Source: an uncultured Lachnospiraceae bacterium (GTDB lineage: Bacteria; Bacillota; Clostridia; Lachnospirales; Lachnospiraceae). From it: a DNA stretch of 64,000 nt. The translations under genes were made by a program, and so were the position numbers. How positions within the stretch are numbered: the stretch's first letter is position 1; each line of letters starts with the position of its first letter. The stretch covers positions 62,001-126,000 of the forward strand of contig CAJUHH010000006.1 in assembly GCA_910585965.1 (NCBI GenBank), given 5' to 3'. Positions 17,241 through 26,700 of the stretch are shown here, piece after piece. The notes beneath the pieces are model-generated. The model ran no database searches. It saw only the letters and a list, made by a program, of their open reading frames with translations, and had not been told where the DNA came from.

Positions 17241-18505
17241 TCTATCATGCTCGTCATATAGGCCCGCAAATCATTTAAAAAACCCTGCCACGCCTCTTCA
17301 TGTTCCACATAATATTTCGGGCAGTTCTTACCGCCCTCATCGTAGTGCCTTAATACATTTTCAGGCCGTAACTCATATTTATGCAAAAGCCAGGCCGTAA
17401 GTTCGATCAGCTTTTGGTACGTTTCCTCTTCAAATCTTCCATTTTCATCCAAATAACAGCATTCAATGGATATCGAATCATAATTACGCCCTTTTACCGC
17501 ATAAGCAATCTCCTTGGTCGGTATGCATTGCACGATCGTTCCGTCAATGCCTATGACAAAATGCGCGCTGGCAGAGCGCTCATGGCTTTCGGCAAGGGAT
17601 TCAAAATAACTTCGGTTCTGCTCCGCCGTCGTCCCCGCATTCGCCGTATAATGTATAAAAATACTTTTTACCTCGGGCAGCGCTTCCCCCGGCCTGGAAT
17701 ATTCGTTCATCGTCAGCAAGTCCACCGCCAGCGGAGGACGTTCCAATTCCATGGCATAAAACTTCGCCCATTCCCGGATATCCTGCTTCGTCTCCTTCTC
17801 TACATCTATCGTCGATATGGTCTGGACATCCTCTTCCCCCTTCCATTCCCGATATACGTAAACCGCCAGATACCCAGCCCCAAGCAACGTTCCAGCCATG
17901 ATCGTAGCGGCAAAGCCCGTTGCCATGCTGCGGATCATTCTGGCCCGCCTTTTTCGTTTCTTCCTGCGCTTTTTTTCCTCTGACTTTTGCACAGTCCGTT
18001 TTTGCTCTTTCCGACTCTCTTCTATCCGCTCATCTGCATCCTGTTCTTCTTCCCGGTCTTTCTCCCACTCTTCCTCTTCCCAGTCTTCCTCCCACTCTTC
18101 CTCTTCCCAGTTTTCTTCCCACTCCTCTTCCGTTTCCCATTCCGCAGCTCTCAGTTTCCTGTCTTCCTGCAATTCCCCGACCAATTTCCGCGAATCGTCC
18201 CGTTTGGCACGCCCCTCCCGCGCCCAATCCTCTCTATCCAGTCCTCTTACTTTTCCTCCGTTTTTTCGCGCAGAAACCTCCTGCGACGCCCATGCCTCCA
18301 TAGGCCACGCCTCAATTTCCCGTCTCTGCTTCCGCTCTTTTTCCGAATGATGCGTTTTCCGTTTTTTTGCCTTCCGCACCAACTGTTCGTCCGCTTCAAT
18401 ATCAATCAATTCCAGCTCTCGTAAATCCATTGCTTTTCCTGTGTAAACAGCATTCTTCTGCTTCCCGTCCCGCTTTTCCCTTCTACGGCATATCCCGGAA
18501 AGCAT
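17234..18505 (-). CDS. Membrane-anchored N-acetylmuramoyl-L-alanine amidase (Amidase_2)
   Basis: The 423-aa protein has a long cytoplasmic charged region (residues 1-185) with a Trp/Glu low-complexity repeat (EEWEE, EEEEWEED), a Lys/Arg cluster and one membrane span at about 190-215 (TGFAATIMAGTLLGAGYLA). The extracellular amidase domain follows. Zinc ligands are probably His in IFIHYTAN (about 287) and His and Cys in RHYDEGGKNCPKYY (about 390); SAHFVIGIDGTIVQCIP and SISIECCY are typical of the fold. It should cut the MurNAc-L-Ala bond in peptidoglycan. Two starts are plausible: 18505 (GGGGGG upstream) and 18430 (AGGA upstream). The long acidic cytoplasmic tail is unusual. Confidence 0.88.
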   Translation of the reverse strand: MLSGICRRREKRDGKQKNAVYTGKAMDLRELELIDIEADEQLVRKAKKRKTHHSEKERKQRREIEAWPMEAWASQEVSARKNGGKVRGLDREDWAREGRAKRDDSRKLVGELQEDRKLRAAEWETEEEWEENWEEEEWEEDWEEEEWEKDREEEQDADERIEESRKEQKRTVQKSEEKKRRKKRKRRARMIRSMATGFAATIMAGTLLGAGYLAVYVYREWKGEEDVQTISTIDVEKETKQDIREWAKFYAMELERPPLAVDLLTMNEYSRPGEALPEVKSIFIHYTANAGTTAEQNRSYFESLAESHERSASAHFVIGIDGTIVQCIPTKEIAYAVKGRNYDSISIECCYLDENGRFEEETYQKLIELTAWLLHKYELRPENVLRHYDEGGKNCPKYYVEHEEAWQGFLNDLRAYMTSMIEE

Positions 18506-18748
18506 CTGTCACACCCCCCTATATAATAAATAGCACAAAATAAAAAAGAGGGATATACTTTTATAAAATATTAAGATTTTTTGTTTATTATAATCGATAT
18601 ATGGAAAAATTGGGAAGCCATTGCTGAACACGATTTTGCATTAAGAGGCTCATTGGAATGTTTTGTGCAGTACAGTTTGCATGGCCTGTTTCCTAGCGGG
18701 GCAGAAGGACGGCCGCAGAGCCCATTCGCCTCTTGCCACCCAGTCCAT
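18506..18748. other. Intergenic region upstream of the amidase
   Basis: AT-rich promoter-like DNA (18506-18610) followed by a less AT-rich segment up to the radical SAM stop. Short open frames exist on both strands, but none has convincing coding features or a ribosome binding site. No RNA family was recognised. Confidence 0.3.
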
Positions 18749-19663
18749 CTATATCATATCCAAAAAATTCAACTGCCCATCCCCGTAATTCTTTTTATAG
18801 GCATGGATAATGTCCTTCATCTTATACAGCATCCCTCTCCTCTCGCATTCTTCCCCCAGCATGCGGTACAGCTGGGCAGCTTTGGGGGAACGGCATTCGT
18901 AGGATTCCCCGAACCGTTTTCTGTATTTTCCGACCAAATTTTCTTCAGGAAAAATGCGGTTCAGCATTTCATAATAATAATCCCTTTGGTTCTGCCGCAA
19001 AGTCATTCCAAAAGCCGGGTAAATAAAACGGCAGCCGCATTCCGAAGCGTTTTCTATGATCGCTTTTATATTCTCCTCATGATCTTCTATAAACGGCAAA
19101 ACCGGCATAAGCAATATGCCGGCAAATATCCCATGGTCTGCAAGCCCGGCAAGCGCCTGGAATCTTTCCGATGAAACAGCCGCCCCCGGCTCCACTTTCG
19201 CGGCCAGACTGTCGTCCGCCGTTGTTATCGTGATCTTGCAAATAACCGGGGAGTGTTCCCGAATGTTGCATAAAATATCCGCGTCCCGCATAACCAATGG
19301 GCCTTTTGTGGCTATGGAAACGCCGAATTCATAAGCATCTATCAGTTCCAGGGCATGCCGCGTCAGGCAAAGTTCCTTCTCCAAAGGGTTGTATGGGTCG
19401 CTCATTGCGCCTGTGTTGACCACCCCTTTTTTCACTTTTCTGCGCAAATCATCCCTGATAATCCTCAGGGCGTTTTCTTTCACCCTTATTTTCTCAAAAT
19501 GATCAATATGATAACATTCGGAGCGGCTGTCACAATAAATGCATCCATGGCAGCAGCCCTTATAAATGTTCATATTATAATCCGTGCCGAACCACTCCGT
19601 GGATTTGGTTTTCGTGACAATCGTTTTTGCAGGAATATATTCTATCACTGTCGTCCTATGCAC
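18749..19663 (-). CDS. SPL-family radical SAM protein
   Basis: The 304-aa protein has the radical SAM cluster region YKGCCHGCIYCDSR near residues 35-48, followed by a conserved TGAMSDPYNPLEKE and a TIM-barrel pattern. It belongs to the spore-photoproduct-lyase-like group of small radical SAM proteins, whose substrate is mostly unknown; true SplB has other C-terminal features, so photoproduct repair is not claimed. The start overlaps the telA-like stop by 8 bp. The first candidate is GTG at 19663; another GTG at 19648 has AGGA upstream. It is the last gene of the xpaC-telA-radical SAM operon. Confidence 0.88.
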   Translation of the reverse strand: MHRTTVIEYIPAKTIVTKTKSTEWFGTDYNMNIYKGCCHGCIYCDSRSECYHIDHFEKIRVKENALRIIRDDLRRKVKKGVVNTGAMSDPYNPLEKELCLTRHALELIDAYEFGVSIATKGPLVMRDADILCNIREHSPVICKITITTADDSLAAKVEPGAAVSSERFQALAGLADHGIFAGILLMPVLPFIEDHEENIKAIIENASECGCRFIYPAFGMTLRQNQRDYYYEMLNRIFPEENLVGKYRKRFGESYECRSPKAAQLYRMLGEECERRGMLYKMKDIIHAYKKNYGDGQLNFLDMI

Positions 19664-20825
19664 GCACTTGAAGCAGCCTGTTCCTCAGATCCCCCTCGAT
19701 ACGCCGAAGTTCTATTTCTGCCTCTTTGCGTTTTTCTCTTCCTTCCGTCTGTATTTTCAGCACTTCATCCAATGTGGAAATCAAAGATTCATTCGTCTGT
19801 TTCAAAGTGTCAATATCCACAATGCTGCGCTCCGCCTCTTTTGCCGTTTCCACCGTAGCCATTTTCAGCACTGCCGCATTTTTCCTTAACAGCTCGTTTG
19901 TCATATTCGTCACTTCGCGCTGCGCCTGTGCCGCCTGTGTGGAATGGTTAATACCAAGAGCCAGCACCATCTGGCTTTTCCATAAAGGAATGGTATTGAC
20001 GAGAGTAGACTGGATCTTCTCAGACATCAGCGTATCGTTGCTCTGTACTAGGCGGATCTGGGGCGCCATCTGGATAGAAACCATTCTGGTCAGTTCCAGG
20101 TCATGAATCTTCTTTTCAAAACGGTCGCACATGGACACAAAATCGTTCACTTCCTGTGCATCCTCCGGCAGGCCGCTTCGCTTTGCCTTTTCCATCAGTC
20201 CCGGCAGTTCCTCTGTTCTTGCCCTTTCCAGTTTTTTCTTTCCAGCCAGGATATACATGGACAATTCTTTAAAATAATTTTTGTTCAAATCATACATCTT
20301 GTCCAGCATCGCGCTGTCTTTCCACAACTGCCTCTGATGATCCTCCAGTACATCGCAAATTTTATTGATATTCACTTCCGCCTTATCGTATTTGCTCTTC
20401 ATGGCCGCGATCTTATTGCCGCCCTTTTTAAAGATGCCGAGAAAGCCCTTTTCTTCTTCCTCGTCGAATTTTTTCAGCTCGCAGACTACCCCTGATAAAA
20501 GCTCGCCGATCTCGCCCAGATCCTTGCTCCTCACATTGGCAAGCGCCGTTTCCGAAAAATCCGCTATTTTCTTCTGCGCCCCTGCGCCGTATTGCAGCAC
20601 TACGGTGGAATTCTGCAAATCGATGGAATTCGCAAAATCATCCACCATTTTGCGCTCTTCCGGCGAAAGCGTGCTTTCATCAAAGACCGCTTCTTTTTTC
20701 TCTTCCACGATAACTTCCGCTTCCTGTGCGGATGCCGGCACAGCAGGAGCCTGCGGCTCTTTGCCCATTTCTTCAAAAGGATTCAGCGTTAATACCGGTT
20801 CTGCATTTTTCATTTCTTCCATCAT
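19656..20825 (-). CDS. TelA/YaaN-family protein (toxic anion resistance)
   Basis: The 389-aa predicted cytosolic, largely helical protein matches the TelA/KlaA/YaaN family: EERKMVDDFANSIDLQNS, QYGAGAQKKIADFSE, LGIFKKGGNKI, EDHQRQLWKDSAMLDKMYDLN, QMAPQIRLVQSND and TIPLWKSQMVLALGINHSTQAAQAQR. The name comes from tellurite resistance, but the chromosomal role is unclear and probably relates to envelope stress. It is 16 bp downstream of an XpaC homologue; yaaN and xpaC are also neighbours in Bacillus subtilis. ATGATG at 20825/20822 gives two nearly equal starts. Confidence 0.93.
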   Translation of the reverse strand: MMEEMKNAEPVLTLNPFEEMGKEPQAPAVPASAQEAEVIVEEKKEAVFDESTLSPEERKMVDDFANSIDLQNSTVVLQYGAGAQKKIADFSETALANVRSKDLGEIGELLSGVVCELKKFDEEEEKGFLGIFKKGGNKIAAMKSKYDKAEVNINKICDVLEDHQRQLWKDSAMLDKMYDLNKNYFKELSMYILAGKKKLERARTEELPGLMEKAKRSGLPEDAQEVNDFVSMCDRFEKKIHDLELTRMVSIQMAPQIRLVQSNDTLMSEKIQSTLVNTIPLWKSQMVLALGINHSTQAAQAQREVTNMTNELLRKNAAVLKMATVETAKEAERSIVDIDTLKQTNESLISTLDEVLKIQTEGREKRKEAEIELRRIEGDLRNRLLQVRA

Positions 20826-20841
20826 CTGTCTCTTCTCCCTC

Positions 20842-22092
20842 TCAATTCATTTTAAATTCGTCTTCCAAAAGCCCTTCCTGCGCCAGCATCATAGACAGCA
20901 CGGAAATATCTGTTGAAATATCCATCGCGTCATCTTCAAACAGCTTATCGAACATCTTTTCAAACGCCTGGTTGATGCCGTCCAGCATTCCTTCTATTTC
21001 TTTTTTCGCGGTGGTAATGTTCTCCCCCTGCACAGGCTGTTCGATAAACTCATGATATGTCTGAACCAGCTTCAGCGTAGTAGGAAGGTAATAGCTCATA
21101 AACTTCCTGATATCCGGCAATTTTTCGGGATTATCCTCCACATGCTCAAAAATCTTCGTACACACCCGCTCTAAGCGGTAAAGCTTATTGGAAATTTCCT
21201 CCCCCGGTATATCATCATTGATTTCCCGTATCCGCCGTATGTACTCATTGCCTTCCTCGATCGTCACCTTAAGCTGCTTCCTCACCGGGTCATTCTCCAG
21301 CATCTCCTGCTCTTTTGCAAGCCTCTCCGCCTCTTTTTTTCTTTGCTCCAGCTCTCTTTGCGCATTCAAATACAGCTGGTAGGATTCATCCGTCAGCATA
21401 AAACAGGTTTCCTGCTCGTCCAAATGCCCTTCCTTGAACCAGCCTTTATGGATCATCCTTTTTAAATCTTTTATGACAAACTTTTCATTCTTCGAAACGG
21501 CATCCGCCAGCCCTTCGATCGAATAAAAATCTTTCGCTCCCATAGTTTTAATATAATGTTTAAAGCGTCTGACCCTGTGCCTGATCACTCCCCCGGCCAC
21601 CGCAGCGGCCGTGCATATGCCTGCAAAAACCCCCGCCAGGCTGGACGGAACCAGCGCCGCCTGGAGGATGCCCCCCATCATAAATAAAGAATAGCCAAAC
21701 AGGGCCGCCGTCCATCCTGCGACTGCGCCGCAGGTTCCAAACACGGTGAGCAATATCCCTGCCGCCCTTCCTTTCGGCCGTTTCGCTATGGGAAGCTGCC
21801 GTTTCTCATAACGGGCGGGAGGTTCTTTCTTCGGCATTTCATACTCCTTCAGTCCGTCATATTCCTTCCACTTTTCCCGGTTCATCCTTTGGGCAAGCCC
21901 TTCTTTTTGCAGCTCTACATTTTTATTCACATACTCTGCCGCTTCTTTTGCCGACCTGCGCACATCTGCCATTTTATCCTCTACCGTATGACGGATGTTC
22001 TCCTGCAGATCCTTCATCTCTTTGGAATTAATAAACTCTTCTATTTTGTCGCCAATTTCCCGGCCCCATTCGGTAAAATCCATATCGCTCAT
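20842..22092 (-). CDS. XpaC-like membrane protein (5-bromo-4-chloroindolyl phosphate hydrolysis family)
   Basis: About 416 aa. The N-terminal region is helical and charged (residues 1-90), then a hydrophobic pair of spans occupies about 90-150 (GILLTVFGTCGAVAGWTAALFGY, LVPSSLAGVFAGICTAAAVAG). A C-terminal part contains a winged-helix-like DFYSIEGLADAVSKNEKFVIKDLKRMI and a coiled coil. This order matches the XpaC/PF10112 family. The family name reflects a phenotype, not a proven enzyme. First gene of an operon with the TelA homologue and radical SAM gene. The start at 22092 is chosen over 22149 because the added N-terminus looks non-coding; the ribosome site is weak. Confidence 0.88.
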   Translation of the reverse strand: MSDMDFTEWGREIGDKIEEFINSKEMKDLQENIRHTVEDKMADVRRSAKEAAEYVNKNVELQKEGLAQRMNREKWKEYDGLKEYEMPKKEPPARYEKRQLPIAKRPKGRAAGILLTVFGTCGAVAGWTAALFGYSLFMMGGILQAALVPSSLAGVFAGICTAAAVAGGVIRHRVRRFKHYIKTMGAKDFYSIEGLADAVSKNEKFVIKDLKRMIHKGWFKEGHLDEQETCFMLTDESYQLYLNAQRELEQRKKEAERLAKEQEMLENDPVRKQLKVTIEEGNEYIRRIREINDDIPGEEISNKLYRLERVCTKIFEHVEDNPEKLPDIRKFMSYYLPTTLKLVQTYHEFIEQPVQGENITTAKKEIEGMLDGINQAFEKMFDKLFEDDAMDISTDISVLSMMLAQEGLLEDEFKMN

Positions 22093-22207
22093 TATGTCAA
22101 CCGCGCCTTTCCTGAAACTGTGGATCCATACGATTGTAGTATAGCACATGCAGGGAGGGGATTACAATAGGGGGAGGAAATGCCTTCATGATTTCTGCGA
22201 ATAAAAA

Positions 22208-22247
22208 TACCGCCATGGAACCCCAAAAAAGCTGCCCCATAGCGGTA
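22208..22247 (-). terminator. Terminator of the sigma/anti-sigma operon
   Basis: On the minus strand TACCGC-t-ATGG pairs with CCAT-g-GCGGTA, followed by TTTTTAT. It lies about 43 bp past the anti-sigma stop and ahead of the xpaC promoter region. Confidence 0.75.
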
Positions 22248-22289
22248 TCTATCCTATTCTTTCATTTTCCAGCCTAATTCCCCTGCGCT

Positions 22290-23144
22290 TTAGTCCCCAT
22301 TTTCCACCATTTCCTGCGCCATCCGAAGCATTTCATCCGCGCTCAGGGAAACATCAAATCCCATAATCTCATACCGCACTCCGTCCTTCACCCAGACTAC
22401 GCGCGAATACTGGCTGGTTTTTATTTCCGCGCTTCCGTACCCGATCTGCAGATGCCCGCTTTCCATAGCTTTCTTATCTTCTTCGGTGGGCTGGTAATCG
22501 GGCGGCACGGCCTTATACGTGCTGCTGGTATATCCCATTGTAATGCCGCCCGTTTCCAAAGTCCTGTCATATTCCCCCAATTCCATAATATCTTCCTTTT
22601 CTATTGGCAGAAGTTTCTCGCAATAAACATCCACTTCTTCCCGTCCCTTGGAATAAGTGATATGAAGGCTCTTCTTTTCCCCTAAAGTCTGCCCGGATTC
22701 GTCCTTGAGCGTGTCTTCCACAATATGGATTCCTTGTAAGCCGAATCCATTGCTGAAACTTTCCACACCACCGACGGAATAGCCGATTTCTGCCTCTGCC
22801 TTTCCCATATCCTCGAACTTCGTATAATCCGGCACGGAAGAACTATGCCCCATATAAGACACCACTCCGCTGCCCGCGATCGCTATCGTCCCGACCATCA
22901 CACAGGCCGCCGCCACTCCCAAAACTACCTTTTTCATATTCATACGCTTCATTTTATGCTCCTCCTTTACCGACCTGTCTGCAATCTGAAAGTCGATCCG
23001 CTGCTTCAGGCTCTCGGAGGCTGCTATCCGCGTTCCGGTATTTTTCAATGCATCCCTGATAAATTCATCCATACCGGCGTAATTCCCTTTGCCATTACAA
23101 GAAGTAAAGCCTGCGGTCTCCTTCCTGTTTTCCGGCTTTTTCAT
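22290..23144 (-). CDS. Membrane protein, probable anti-sigma factor (DUF4367-like)
   Basis: The 284-aa protein has a cytoplasmic N-terminal region (about 1-65), one membrane span (VVLGVAAACVMVGTIAIAGSG, about 72-92) and an extracellular beta-rich domain ending in YEIMGFDVSLSADEMLRMAQEM, the DUF4367-like ending often found in clostridial anti-sigma proteins. The start ATG at 23144, with AAAGGAGGAG upstream, lies inside the sigma-factor gene, giving a 50-bp overlap and suggesting translational coupling. The cytoplasmic part would bind the sigma factor; the signal sensed outside is unknown. Confidence 0.8.
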   Translation of the reverse strand: MKKPENRKETAGFTSCNGKGNYAGMDEFIRDALKNTGTRIAASESLKQRIDFQIADRSVKEEHKMKRMNMKKVVLGVAAACVMVGTIAIAGSGVVSYMGHSSSVPDYTKFEDMGKAEAEIGYSVGGVESFSNGFGLQGIHIVEDTLKDESGQTLGEKKSLHITYSKGREEVDVYCEKLLPIEKEDIMELGEYDRTLETGGITMGYTSSTYKAVPPDYQPTEEDKKAMESGHLQIGYGSAEIKTSQYSRVVWVKDGVRYEIMGFDVSLSADEMLRMAQEMVENGD

Positions 23145-23694
23145 AGCCTTCTCCTCCTTTCCCGTATATCTCCAGCTTTCCTCTCAGCTTTTTTCTTGCT
23201 GCAAACAGTCTTGACTTTACCGTGCCCTCCGTACACCCGAGCGTTTCCGCAATTTCCTTTGCCGCCATCTTGTTAAAGTAATAAAGAATGACGACCATCC
23301 GATGTTTGAAATCCAGAGACTGCACCGCATCGTAAACCTGTTTTTCACTTTCTGTCTTTATGATCCGGTCCAAAGAGGTAATCCCGTCGGTAGCATCTGC
23401 GCGCATGGCAATTTGTTCGTCCGGTATCTCCCGTCCGCGCTTTTTCTGGTAGCAGTATGCGGTACGGTATAAAATTTGAAAAAGCCAAGAACGGAATCCT
23501 TCTTCTTTCTTCAATTCCCCGATATGCAGGAAGCATTTCACAAAAGTTTCCTGTACCACATCCTCCGCATCGAACATCTGTCCGCTGACCAGATATGCCA
23601 TCCGCAGAAGTATATTCTTATATTTTTCATACAAGGCATCAAAGGCAGCCTTATCCCCGCCTTTCAGCCGCTGTACCAGTTCTTTTTCGTCCAC
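23095..23694 (-). CDS. ECF-type RNA polymerase sigma factor
   Basis: The 199-aa sigma factor has region 2 (LVQRLKGGDKAAFDALYEKY, DAEDVVQETFVKCFLHI, FRSWLFQILYRTAYCYQK) and region 4 (LDFKHRMVVILYYFNKMAAK then EIAETLGCTEGTVKSRLFAARKKLR), the layout of extracytoplasmic-function sigma factors. No region 1 or 3 is present. Its 3' end overlaps the anti-sigma gene by 50 bp, in the usual sigma then anti-sigma order. The regulon cannot be read here. The ATG at 23694 starts the conserved region; the upstream mfd gene ends 100 bp earlier. Confidence 0.92.
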   Translation of the reverse strand: MDEKELVQRLKGGDKAAFDALYEKYKNILLRMAYLVSGQMFDAEDVVQETFVKCFLHIGELKKEEGFRSWLFQILYRTAYCYQKKRGREIPDEQIAMRADATDGITSLDRIIKTESEKQVYDAVQSLDFKHRMVVILYYFNKMAAKEIAETLGCTEGTVKSRLFAARKKLRGKLEIYGKGGEGYEKAGKQEGDRRLYFL

Positions 23695-23794
23695 GGTTTC
23701 TGACTCCTTTTTGTTCCTTCCGATACGTATCTGACTATAAGAGTCTTCTTCGGAGCAAATGGTTCATTTTTTTTGAAACCGTTTTTTAATGGAT

Positions 23795-26700
23795 TCAGGA
23801 TACCGCCCCCTTTTCCAGCAGTTCCTCTTCCATCGCTTCCAGCAATTCTTCCGTAAAACTTAGCAGCATTTCCGCATCCCGCTCCACCATGCCGCATTTT
23901 TTATAGCGAAAAGTAAAAAAAGGCGTTCCCTTTGCCTGAAAAGACAGCTTTGAATATTTTTTTAATAAATTCGGAATATTCTCCACCCGTATCCTGGCAT
24001 CCTTATTAAAAAGAAATTGTATTTCTTCGTTCTTCCCCTTCACTTCCGGCATATACAATTTATGCGCTTTCACACGGATCAGGGCGATACGCAGCAGATT
24101 GTCCACCGACTTCGGTATCTCCCCGAACCTGTCCAGCAGCTCTTCCTTCATATCCTCGCTTTCGTTCCCGTTCTCTATCCCTGCAATTCGCTTATAAATA
24201 TCCAGTTTCTGGAATTCATTCACGATATAAGAGGGAGGTATGAACGCATCCACGTCCAAATCTACAGAGGTATTGAAATCCTCCTCCGTATGGATCCCTT
24301 TCAGGTTTTTCACCGCCTCATTGAGCATCTTGCAATACATATCATAGCCTACTGCCTGCATATGCCCGTGCTGCTTCGCGCCGAGCAGATTTCCTGCCCC
24401 GCGGATCTCCAGATCTCGCATGGCGATCTTAAAACCGCTTCCCAGATCGGTAAATTCCCGGATCGCCTCCAATCGTTTTTCGGCCACTTCCCGCAGCATT
24501 TTATCCCTGCGGTACATCAAGAAGGCGTAAGCCGTACGGTTCGAGCGACCGACCCTGCCGCGCAGCTGGTACAGCTGGGACAGCCCCATATTATCCGCAT
24601 CGTGGATAATCATCGTATTTACGTTGGAAATATCCAGCCCCGTTTCTATGATCGTAGTGGACACCAAAACGTCAATGCTCCCATCAATAAAATCATACAT
24701 GATCCGTTCCAGCTCATGCTCCTTCATCTGCCCATGGGCAAAAGCCACATTCGCCTCGGGCACAAGGGCTTCTATGCGGGCGGCCACATCGGCAATATTA
24801 TTCACCCTGTTATAGACATAATACACCTGCCCGTTCCTGGACAGTTCGCGCATCACTGCTTCCCGCACCATTTCTTCATTATATTCCATCACGTAAGTCT
24901 GAATCGGCAGCCGGTCTTCCGGCGCTTCCTCCAGCACGCTCATATCCCGTATGCCGATCAGGCTCATATGCAGCGTCCTAGGGATGGGCGTCGCCGTCAG
25001 TGTCAGCACATCCACGTTTTCTTTCATTTTCTTGATTTTTTCCTTATGAGCCACCCCGAAACGCTGCTCCTCATCAATAATCAGCAAACCCAGATCTTTA
25101 AAAACCACATCTTTCGAAAGCACCCGGTGCGTGCCGATCACGATATCTACAAAGCCTTTCTTCAGATCCTCCACCGTTTTTTTCTGTTCCGCCCCGGTAC
25201 GGAACCTGGAAAGCAAGTCCACCCGAACCGGAAAATCTTTCATTCTCTGCACAAACGTATTATAATGCTGCTGCGCCAGAATCGTAGTAGGAACCAGATA
25301 CACTACCTGTTTTCCCTCCTGCACCGCCTTAAAAGCCGCCCGGATAGCGATCTCCGTCTTGCCGTATCCCACGTCCCCGCAAATGAGCCGGTCCATAATC
25401 TTAGGGCTTTCCATATCCGCCTTTGTATCGGCGATCGCCAGCAGCTGGTCCTCCGTTTCCTCATAAGGAAACAGTTCCTCAAACTCCTGCTGCCATGCCG
25501 TATCCTTGCCGTATACAAAGCCTTCCTTCTGCTGGCGGACGGCATACAGCTCCACAAGGTCTTTGGCAATTTCCGCCACCGCTCCCTTCACCTTGCTCTT
25601 CGTCCTGCTCCATTCCTGCGTCCCCAGCTTGTTCAGCTTCGGTTTCCCCCCGTCCGCAGACGCATATTTCTGGATCACGTCCAGCCCGGTAGCTAAGATA
25701 TAAAGGTTTCCTCCGTCCCGGTATTCGATCTTGATATAATCCTTCACGACCTTCTCTACCTCGACCTTTTCAATCCCTTTATAAATCCCAAGCCCATGGT
25801 TTTCATGAACGACATAATCCCCGACCTTCAGCTCCGCAAAATCCCGGATCTTCTGCCCTTCATACTTCTTCCGTTTCTTCTTTTTCTTTTCCGCGCCGAA
25901 AATATCGCTTTCCGCTATCATGACAAATTTAATCAGCGGATATTCAAATCCCTTCAATATCCTGCCATAAAAAGTCATCACTTCCCCCGGCTGTATCTCC
26001 CGGAAAGGATCTTCGCTGTAAAAAGCGGCAAGCTCTTCCCCCCGCAGATCCTCAGCCAGCCGCTTCGCCCTCGTTCTGGAGCCGGATAAAAGCAACACCC
26101 GGTATCCGCCCTTTTTATATCTTTTCAGGTCCTTTACCAGCGCCTCAAAACTATTATTATAGGAAGTAATGCTTTTCGCCCCTATATCGAATTTCCGGTC
26201 CGCCTTAAACAATCCGTTCCGCCTGTCCATGGCCGCCAGCGTCACGACTCTGCCCATCCCCATTTTAGCCGCTGCTTCCTCCGCGCCAAACAGAATGTCC
26301 GTCTGCCCCGGCAGGGCATATCCTTTTTCCAGCCGGTGCATCATGCTTTCCCGGAACTCCAGTTCCACCGCCTTCGCATGTTCTTCCACCCTCGCCGGTT
26401 CATCCACAAAAATACAACTTTTTTCCCTGTCGAACATCTGAAAAAAAGAAACTGTCTCTGCATAGAAATAGCGAATATAGCTTTCCAGGTTCGCCGATGT
26501 CTGGAACTCCTCCACCTGCTCCTTCAATTCTTTCACCTGTACCTCCAGGCGGTGCGCCTCCTCCGTCTTGAATTCCTTACGGAATCTGTCACAGCATTTC
26601 CCTGCCTCTTTCTCTATCCGCTCCAGCCCTCTATGCAGTTCCTCTTCCGACAGCGCCAGCTCCGTAGCCGGATAAATACTGATCGACTGAAGCTTCTCGA

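Noticed and set aside
18581..19174. Plus-strand ORF opposite the radical SAM gene
   Set aside because: Mostly antisense to a well-supported radical SAM gene, with no family features in the overlapping part.
24017..25696. 559-codon plus-strand ORF
   Set aside because: Antisense shadow of mfd, whose motifs are complete.
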